Shown here: positions 34,196 to 39,497 of the stretch, in pieces
How positions within the stretch are numbered: the first letter of the stretch is position 1
How the letters are laid out: each line of letters starts with the position of its first letter
From: Myxococcaceae bacterium
GTDB taxonomy: Bacteria > Myxococcota > Myxococcia > Myxococcales > Myxococcaceae
NCBI GenBank assembly: GCA_016926755.1
Contig: JAFGNZ010000279.1
Location: 1 to 39,497 of the forward strand
Direction of reading: 5' to 3'
Length of the DNA stretch: 39,497 bases
Notes under the pieces: generated by a model
The model's input: the letters and a program-made list of their open reading frames with translations, nothing else
The model's database searches: none
What the model was told of the DNA's origin: nothing
Translations under genes and position numbers: made by a program

Positions 34196-35404
34196 ATGAA
34201 AGCCCTGGTGCTCGCTCTCCTCCCCGCCCTTGCCCTGGCCGCTCCGCCGCCCACGCCACGGCGTATCAGCGCGCTGCTCATCCCCATGGATCAGGGAGCC
34301 GAGTCCAGCAGCGTCAAGCTCGAGACGCATATGAATGGGGCGCTCGAGCAGTTCTCCGGCTTCACGGTGCGCAAGCCCGAGGAGCTGTTCGGCATGCCGG
34401 TGGACGAGGAGGCCCAGGCCGCCCTCAAGCGCGGCGAGAAGGGGTTCGAGGAGAGCCTGGCGGCCTACGAGGCCCGGGACTACGAGGACGCCGAGCGCAA
34501 GCTGCGCGCCACCCTCAAGGAGCTGCACCAGGGCGTCGGGGCGATGAGCTCGTGCGCCGTGCTGTGCGAGACGACGGCCCTCTACGCCGCCGTGCTGCAC
34601 CAGCGCGGGGACTTCGAGGAGGCGAAGCTGCTCCTGATCGATCTGATGGCGCTCAACCCCACCTTCGAGCTGAGCCCCAAGCGCTACACCCGGGACTTCA
34701 TCTCCCTGCGCGCCCAGGTGGCCACCGGCCGCAGCGCGGTGCTGCGCGGCAGCGCCACGGTGAAGTCGCGGCCCTCGGGCGCGCGCGTCTACCTGGATGG
34801 CGAGTTCCAGGGCTACACGCCGCTGACGGTGGGCCCCATGCAGATCGGCAAGCACATGCTGCGGCTGGATCGCCCCGGCTTCCGGCAGCACGGGCAGATC
34901 CTGGAGGTGACGCCCGAGGACGTGGAGCTCACCGCCGAGCTCACCCCCACCAACAACTACAAGAAGTACGACTCGCAGCTGGACAAGGTGGCCAGCGAGA
35001 TCATCAAGCCCACGCCGAGCCCGGCCGTCGTGGCGATGGGCAAAGCGCTCTCGATCGACCGGGGCCTGGTGGGCACGGTGAAGGATCTGGGCCCCAACGG
35101 CACGGAGCTCGTCGTGGGCTTCTTTGACATGCGGGACGGCAAGAAGCTGGCGAGCCGCCGCCTGGTGCTCCAGGGCGACGAGTACGGCCAGGACAAGGCG
35201 GAGATGGCGCGCCTGGTGAATTACCTGATCAACAACGGCATGGGCGGCGCGGAGAAGAAGGCGAAGGGCTCGGACCCGCTGGACAACCGGCACGGCATGG
35301 AGGAGTGGAACGCCGAGGATCAGGGCGGCCGGCGCCAGGTGACGGAGAAGAAGAAGAAGAACGGGGATCCGCTGGACGGAGTGAGCGGAACTGAAGAGTG
35401 GTGA
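34196..35404 (+). CDS. PEGA-domain exported protein with C-terminal peptide repeat
   Basis: A 402-residue protein with a signal peptide (MKALVLALLPALALAAPP). A helical, TPR-like region (about 75-170) precedes a PEGA domain (about 185-240; SRPSGARVYLDGEFQGYTPL). The C-terminus has a twice-used motif DPLDxxxGxEEW (residues 360-371 and 391-402, period 31) joined by a Lys/Arg-rich linker. The ATG has GAGG at a normal distance. It is likely paired with the PEGA protein before it. The role is unknown; envelope or cell-surface is inference. Confidence 0.82.
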   Translation: MKALVLALLPALALAAPPPTPRRISALLIPMDQGAESSSVKLETHMNGALEQFSGFTVRKPEELFGMPVDEEAQAALKRGEKGFEESLAAYEARDYEDAERKLRATLKELHQGVGAMSSCAVLCETTALYAAVLHQRGDFEEAKLLLIDLMALNPTFELSPKRYTRDFISLRAQVATGRSAVLRGSATVKSRPSGARVYLDGEFQGYTPLTVGPMQIGKHMLRLDRPGFRQHGQILEVTPEDVELTAELTPTNNYKKYDSQLDKVASEIIKPTPSPAVVAMGKALSIDRGLVGTVKDLGPNGTELVVGFFDMRDGKKLASRRLVLQGDEYGQDKAEMARLVNYLINNGMGGAEKKAKGSDPLDNRHGMEEWNAEDQGGRRQVTEKKKKNGDPLDGVSGTEEW

Positions 35405-35414
35405 AACGAGAGGC

Positions 35415-35445
35415 TTGTCCCACTGGGGCGGGGGCGGCCTAGAGT
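35415..35445 (+). promoter_or_regulatory. Promoter of sppA
   Basis: CTTGTCC contains TTGTCC (35415-35420); TAGAGT (35440-35445) follows after 19 bp and ends 9 bp before the ATG at 35455. A -10 of TAGAGT close to the start with no ribosome site suggests a leaderless or nearly leaderless sppA mRNA. Confidence 0.5.
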
Positions 35446-35454
35446 CCAGGGCGT

Positions 35455-37935
35455 ATGCGCCTCCTGGCTCCGCTCCTGCTCCTGCCCTGCCTCGCCCTCG
35501 CGCAGGCCAACGCCATCCTCCGCCCGCGGGTGGGCTCGCGCGGGGTGACGCTGCCCCCCGAGGCCACGGCGATCGTGGACGAGGCCACCGCCCTCTCCAT
35601 CAACCCAGGCAGCCTGCGCTTCGTAGGGGCGCCCCAGCTCTTCTTCGTCCACGAGCGCAACCGCGCCCTGGATCAGGTGGGCAACGGCCTGTTCGCCGGC
35701 GCCACGCTGCTGGGGGTGGTGGGCACGGGGTTCGGCGTGGAGTGGCTCCAGAACCGCACGGAGCCGGACTACCGCCGCACCTCCTTCGGCTTCTCGCTGG
35801 GCACGGACACGCTGGCCCTGGGGGCCACCTACCACGCGTTCGGCTCGGCGGATGAGGCCATCGAGAAGCTGACGAGCTGGGACATCGGCCTGTCGGCGCG
35901 GCCCTGGCGCGGGTTCTCCTACAGCGTGGTGGCCAGGGACATCAACCAGCCGGAGCAGGGCGCCTACCAGCTCACCCGCAGCTTCGACGTGGGCGTGGGC
36001 CTGCGCCCCTTTGGCGAGCGGTACACGTTGGGGGTGGACTACCTCTTCCGCTCGGGGGGCCTGGACGAGGGGCGCCTCACCTACGCGCTCAAGGCGGAGG
36101 TGGAGCAGGGGGTGAGGCTGAGCGCGGGCGTCTCCCACGGCCTGCGCAGCGGGGAGGAGCTGGTCTTCCAGCTCGCCGCCACGCTGGACACCTCGGGCTT
36201 CGGCATCACCTACGCGGGCGGCGGGGGGGACGTGGGCGCCGATCATGTGCTGGCGGTGCGGCTGTCGCAGGCCTCCTACCGGAGCGTGCGCGTGTCCACG
36301 GGCACGGTGGCGATGGTGGACGTCAATGATCGGCTCTCGGGCGGCGTCAACCCGGCGCTGGCGCTGTTCGGCGCCACCGGCTCGGATCCGTACCTCGCGC
36401 TCATGCGCTTCCTGGATCTGGCGACGAAGGATCCGCAGCTCAAGGGCGTGGTGCTCAAGATGGAGGGGCTGGGCGGAGTGGACTGGGGCCGGGCGGAGGA
36501 GCTGCGGCAGGCCGTGCTGCGCCTGCGCGCCGGCGGCAAGAAGGTGATGGCGCTGCTCCTCTCGGTGGATGACAAGGGCTACCTGGTGGCCTCCGCGGCG
36601 GATCAGATCTACGCGCTGCCGGCCTCCTCGCTGCTGCTCAACGGCCTGTCGGCGGGCGTCACCAGCCTGGGCGGGACGATGGAGAAGCTGGGCGTCAGCT
36701 GGGACGTGGCGCGGGTGGGCGCGTACAAGACGGCGCCCGAGCAGCTCACCCGCCAGAGCATGAGCGAGGCGGAGCGGGAGACGCTCAACGCCTGGCTGGA
36801 CACCCAGGTGGCCTTCTACGAGGACACGGTGACGCGCGGGCGCAAGCTGCCGGCGGGGCGCCTGCGTGAGGTGTGGGCCGTGGGCCTCGTCCCGGCGCAG
36901 CGGGCCCAGGAGCTGGGGCTGGTGGACGGCGTCATCCAGCGGCAGAGCGAGCTGGAGCAGAAGGTGCGCGAGCTCGTGCCGGGAGCCACCTACGCGGAGA
37001 ACTACACGCCGCGCAGCGAGCGGGAGACGCGCTGGAGCCGCCGCCGTCGCATCGCCATCGTGCCGGTGCTGGGCACCATCGCCGGCGGGAAGAGCCGCGA
37101 GGATCCCATCGGCTCCAGCCGCATCGCCGGGGCGGAGACGGTGGTGCTGGCCCTCCAGCGGGCGCGGGAGGATCCCTCGGTGGTGGCCATCGTCCTGCGG
37201 GTGGACTCGGGCGGCGGGGACGTGCTCGCCTCGGATCTGATGTACCGGGCGGTGCTGGAGGCGAAGCAGGACAAGCCCGTCATCGCCTCCATGGGAGACG
37301 TGGCGGCCTCCGGTGGCTACTACGTGGCCATGGGCGCCCACGAGATCCTCGCCCACCCCACCACGCTCACCGGCAGCATCGGCGTCTTCTATTTGAAGCC
37401 CGCGCTGCAGGGCCTGCTGGGAGAGAAGCTGGGGGTGAACGAAGAGCGCCTGCCGCGCGCCCCGCTGGCGGACATGCTCAACCTGTGGCGCCCGTGGACG
37501 CCCGAGGAGCAGGCCGCGGTGCAGGCGTGGGTGGACTCCACCTATGACAACTTCATCACCTACGTGGCCGCCGAGCGGAAGCTGGAGAAGGCCAAGGTGC
37601 ACCTCGTCGCGCAGGGGCGCGTGTGGTCCGGCAAGGACGCCCTGGCGCGGGGGCTGGTGGACCGGATGGGCGGCTTCGCGGAGGCGATGGAGGCGGCGCG
37701 CGCGCGCGCCAAGGTAGAGGCCGAGGAGGAGCTGGACCTGGAGGTCTACGGTGACCCGAAGGGCCTGCTCTCCTCGCTGGGCGGGGAGCCGAGCGTGCTC
37801 ACCCGGCTGCTGCCCCCCCCCCAGCCCGCCCTTCCCCCGGCCGTGCAGGCGCTCCTGAGAGAGGCAGGGCTCACGGCGGGGTGGCTGGAGCCGGGGCTGA
37901 AGGCGCACCTGCCCTTCTCCGTGAAGGTGGAGTGA
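35455..37935 (+). CDS. sppA: Signal peptide peptidase SppA with N-terminal outer-membrane-like domain
   Basis: An 826-residue protein. A signal peptide (LLAPLLLLPCLALAQANA) leads to about 250 residues of alternating beta strands (about 25-280; FSLGTDTLALGATYHAFG, YTLGVDYLFRSGG) that look like a small outer-membrane barrel or related fold. The rest is a full 67-kDa-type SppA: Lys425 in GAYKTAPEQ (general base) and Ser619 in DVAASGGYY (nucleophile), 194 residues apart, close to the 200 of E. coli (Lys209, Ser409). SppA degrades cleaved signal peptides. Typical SppA is about 600 residues with one N-terminal membrane anchor; here that anchor is replaced by a signal peptide plus the extra domain, so the enzyme may sit at the outer membrane. 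The start is ATG 35455. Confidence 0.9.
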   Translation: MRLLAPLLLLPCLALAQANAILRPRVGSRGVTLPPEATAIVDEATALSINPGSLRFVGAPQLFFVHERNRALDQVGNGLFAGATLLGVVGTGFGVEWLQNRTEPDYRRTSFGFSLGTDTLALGATYHAFGSADEAIEKLTSWDIGLSARPWRGFSYSVVARDINQPEQGAYQLTRSFDVGVGLRPFGERYTLGVDYLFRSGGLDEGRLTYALKAEVEQGVRLSAGVSHGLRSGEELVFQLAATLDTSGFGITYAGGGGDVGADHVLAVRLSQASYRSVRVSTGTVAMVDVNDRLSGGVNPALALFGATGSDPYLALMRFLDLATKDPQLKGVVLKMEGLGGVDWGRAEELRQAVLRLRAGGKKVMALLLSVDDKGYLVASAADQIYALPASSLLLNGLSAGVTSLGGTMEKLGVSWDVARVGAYKTAPEQLTRQSMSEAERETLNAWLDTQVAFYEDTVTRGRKLPAGRLREVWAVGLVPAQRAQELGLVDGVIQRQSELEQKVRELVPGATYAENYTPRSERETRWSRRRRIAIVPVLGTIAGGKSREDPIGSSRIAGAETVVLALQRAREDPSVVAIVLRVDSGGGDVLASDLMYRAVLEAKQDKPVIASMGDVAASGGYYVAMGAHEILAHPTTLTGSIGVFYLKPALQGLLGEKLGVNEERLPRAPLADMLNLWRPWTPEEQAAVQAWVDSTYDNFITYVAAERKLEKAKVHLVAQGRVWSGKDALARGLVDRMGGFAEAMEAARARAKVEAEEELDLEVYGDPKGLLSSLGGEPSVLTRLLPPPQPALPPAVQALLREAGLTAGWLEPGLKAHLPFSVKVE

Positions 37936-38141
37936 GTCACCTGCCAGACAGGGAGTGCGAAATTCTGCGAGCCTCGCGCGGGTCTCTGTTACTGTATGCG
38001 TTGCCCTCGGGCCGGCTCTCGGGCCGCCGGAGGGCTCCAGGGACCGGCGGTTTCGGTCAGCGGGGGCCCGCGCATGGAGCGCAGGCTGCCTCGAAGACCC
38101 CGCGTCAGGCCCCTGTCCCACATGTCGAGTCGTGCACGCCT

Positions 38142-38155
38142 GGCCCGATCGGGCC
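38142..38155. repeat. Palindrome GGCCCGATCGGGCC in the rho leader
   Basis: A perfect 14-bp dyad 22 bp before the rho ATG; as RNA it gives five pairs with a GATC loop. It sits in a 242-bp gap after sppA that has several GC-rich stems, as expected for a regulated leader. Confidence 0.45.
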
Positions 38156-38177
38156 CCGTGCGTGCCTACGGAATTCC

Positions 38178-39497
38178 ATGAGCGAGAACACCGAGAATAA
38201 CGATCCCCGTGAGTCCCTCCCCCCACCCGCCGAGGCTGCTCGGCAAGAGTCCCCCGGCATGGATGATGACGGCGGGGATGACGGCGAGGGGGATGAGGGG
38301 CCCGACGAGGGCGGAGAGGCCCCCGCGGGCGGCCCGGGGCAGCCAGCCGCCGGACAGGCAGGCCCGGGCGGTGGTCGCCGCCGTCGCCGCCGCCGCCGCC
38401 GCCGTGGCGCCCAGGTCCATTTGACGCCGGACGGACAGGCCTACCGGATGCAGCCGGGCCCGGACGGACAGATGGTGCAGGTGTTCCTCACGCCACAGGA
38501 GCTGGAGCAGTACAAGCAGCGCCAGGCGCAGCAGCAACAGCAACAGCAACAGCACGCGCACCCGCAGCAGGGCCAGCGGCCCCAGCATCACGGGGGCGCC
38601 CCGGCCCACGCCGCGCCGCAGCAGAACCTGGCGCCGGTGGAGGGCGTGCTGGACACCGAGGCCAAGGGGCCCAACGCCTTCCTGCGGCAGCTCAAGAAGA
38701 ACCTGCTGCCCTCGCCGGATGATCCGGAGCTGCCGAAGAACCTGGTGCAGAAGCTGCGGCTGCGGCAGGGCCAGTTCGTCACCGCGTTCGCGCAGATGCG
38801 GGGCAACAAGGGGCTCATCCAGCGCGTGGACACGGTGGATGGCCGGCCGCTGGACGGGGCGCCCCGGCTGCCGCACTTCGCGGACCTCACCTCGGTGGAT
38901 CCCCTGGAGCGCATCAAGCTGGAGCACGGCCACCGGGAGATGGTGACGCGCGTGCTGGATCTGATCGCGCCGATTGGCAAGGGGCAGCGCGCGCTGATCG
39001 TCGCCCCGCCGAAGACGGGCAAGACGATCATGCTCCAGCGGATCGCCCAGGCGGCGATCACCAACCACCCCGAGATCCACGTGATGGTGTTGCTGATCGA
39101 CGAGCGCCCCGAGGAAGTCACGGACATGCGCCGGAGCATCAAGGCGGAGGTGCTGGCCTCGAGCTCGGATCGGCCCACGGGGGATCACCTGAAGGTGGCG
39201 GAGCTGGCGCTGGAGCGGGCGCGGCGGATGGTGGAGGCGGGCAAGGACGTGCTGATCCTGCTGGACTCCATCACGCGGCTGGCGCGCGCCTACAACAAGG
39301 AGGTGGACAGCTCGGGCCGCACGCTGACGGGCGGCGTGGACAGCCGCGCGCTGGAGCGCCCCAAGCGCATCTTCGGCGCGGCGCGCGCCACCGAGGAGGC
39401 TGGCACGCTGACGATCATCGGCACGGCGCTGATCGACACCGGCAGCCGCATGGACGAGGTGATCTTCGAGGAGTTCAAGGGCACCGGTAACTCCGAG
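38178..39497 (+). CDS. rho: Transcription termination factor Rho, divergent N-terminus (partial)
   Basis: 440 codons are visible without a stop; the 3' end runs off the window. It is the RNA-dependent ATPase that ends transcription. The motor part is well kept: Walker A APPKTGKT (residues 276-283), [15 protein letters not shown], Walker B Asp363 in [23 protein letters not shown], and FKGTGN near the visible end. The N-terminal ~150 residues are low complexity: acidic/Gly-rich, then ten Arg in a row, then a Gln tract, with no Rho_N helical domain. The cold-shock-like RNA-binding domain starts at GVLDT (156) but E. coli GFGFLR reads GPNAFLR here, and DDIYV reads DDPEL. Length exceeds E. coli Rho by about 100 residues. 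The ATG has a weak ribosome site. It may be the only Rho or a paralogue. Confidence 0.93.
   Translation, partial: MSENTENNDPRESLPPPAEAARQESPGMDDDGGDDGEGDEGPDEGGEAPAGGPGQPAAGQAGPGGGRRRRRRRRRRGAQVHLTPDGQAYRMQPGPDGQMVQVFLTPQELEQYKQRQAQQQQQQQQHAHPQQGQRPQHHGGAPAHAAPQQNLAPVEGVLDTEAKGPNAFLRQLKKNLLPSPDDPELPKNLVQKLRLRQGQFVTAFAQMRGNKGLIQRVDTVDGRPLDGAPRLPHFADLTSVDPLERIKLEHGHREMVTRVLDLIAPIGKGQRALIVAPPKTGKTIMLQRIAQAAITNHPEIHVMVLLIDERPEEVTDMRRSIKAEVLASSSDRPTGDHLKVAELALERARRMVEAGKDVLILLDSITRLARAYNKEVDSSGRTLTGGVDSRALERPKRIFGAARATEEAGTLTIIGTALIDTGSRMDEVIFEEFKGTGNSE

Noticed and set aside
38521-38560. CAG/CAA repeat as a possible mobile or microsatellite element
   Set aside because: It is in frame within rho and encodes the Gln tract; it is a coding low-complexity stretch, not an element.

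Overview
The window reads as ordinary chromosome from a high-GC myxobacterium, most likely of the Cystobacterineae (Archangium, Cystobacter, Stigmatella, Hyalangium or Myxococcus relatives). The reasons are the very high GC with strong third-position bias, an FHA/sigma-54 activator, PEGA-domain proteins, Cys-rich 'CGxDGCGGxCGxC' secreted repeats, an Imm11-type (MXAN_0049-type) protein, and many orphan lipoproteins. No tRNA, rRNA, CRISPR array, transposase, integrase or prophage was found. The species assignment is inference.

Layout. 92-1153 (-) is an exported protein of unknown function, divergent from 1508-3148 (+), a double-FHA sigma-54 activator, followed by an ECF sigma factor (3252-3761). 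3881-5878 (-) is a large secreted lipoprotein ending in a lysyl-oxidase domain that keeps the copper ligands and both cofactor residues. From 6000 the genes read (+): a MoxR ATPase, a membrane acyltransferase-like protein, a cytochrome b plus molybdopterin oxidoreductase pair, a probable Imm11-family protein, then DUF58 and transglutaminase proteins. MoxR, DUF58 and transglutaminase are usually one cluster; here about 3.8 kb of other genes separates MoxR from the other two. cysC (14470-13898, -) stands alone.

14667-21737 (+) holds an Ape1-like SGNH hydrolase translationally coupled to a serine beta-lactamase-fold protein with a repeat-like C-terminus, a small Cys-rich membrane protein, and a TrkH/TrkA potassium uptake pair. 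22331-21771 (-) is a lipoprotein. 25579-22758 (-) is an S46 dipeptidyl-peptidase (DPP11-like by its specificity residue) coupled to a four-Cys protein. 25689-26429 (+) is an M50-like membrane metalloprotease, 27150-26491 (-) an MBL-fold hydrolase and 27281-28018 (+) a secreted protein of unknown function. The right end is conserved core: parC-parE, two PEGA-domain exported proteins, a long SppA with an extra N-terminal outer-membrane-like domain, and a Rho factor with a 150-residue low-complexity N-terminus, cut by the window end.

I see no clear multi-gene novel system. The observations most worth following are the lysyl oxidase, the unusual Rho, the SppA fusion, the redox pair with an ECF-type promoter candidate, and a set of apparently leaderless genes. 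Three gaps over 300 bp (1154-1507, 9727-10217, 22332-22757) hold inverted or direct repeats but no convincing gene.
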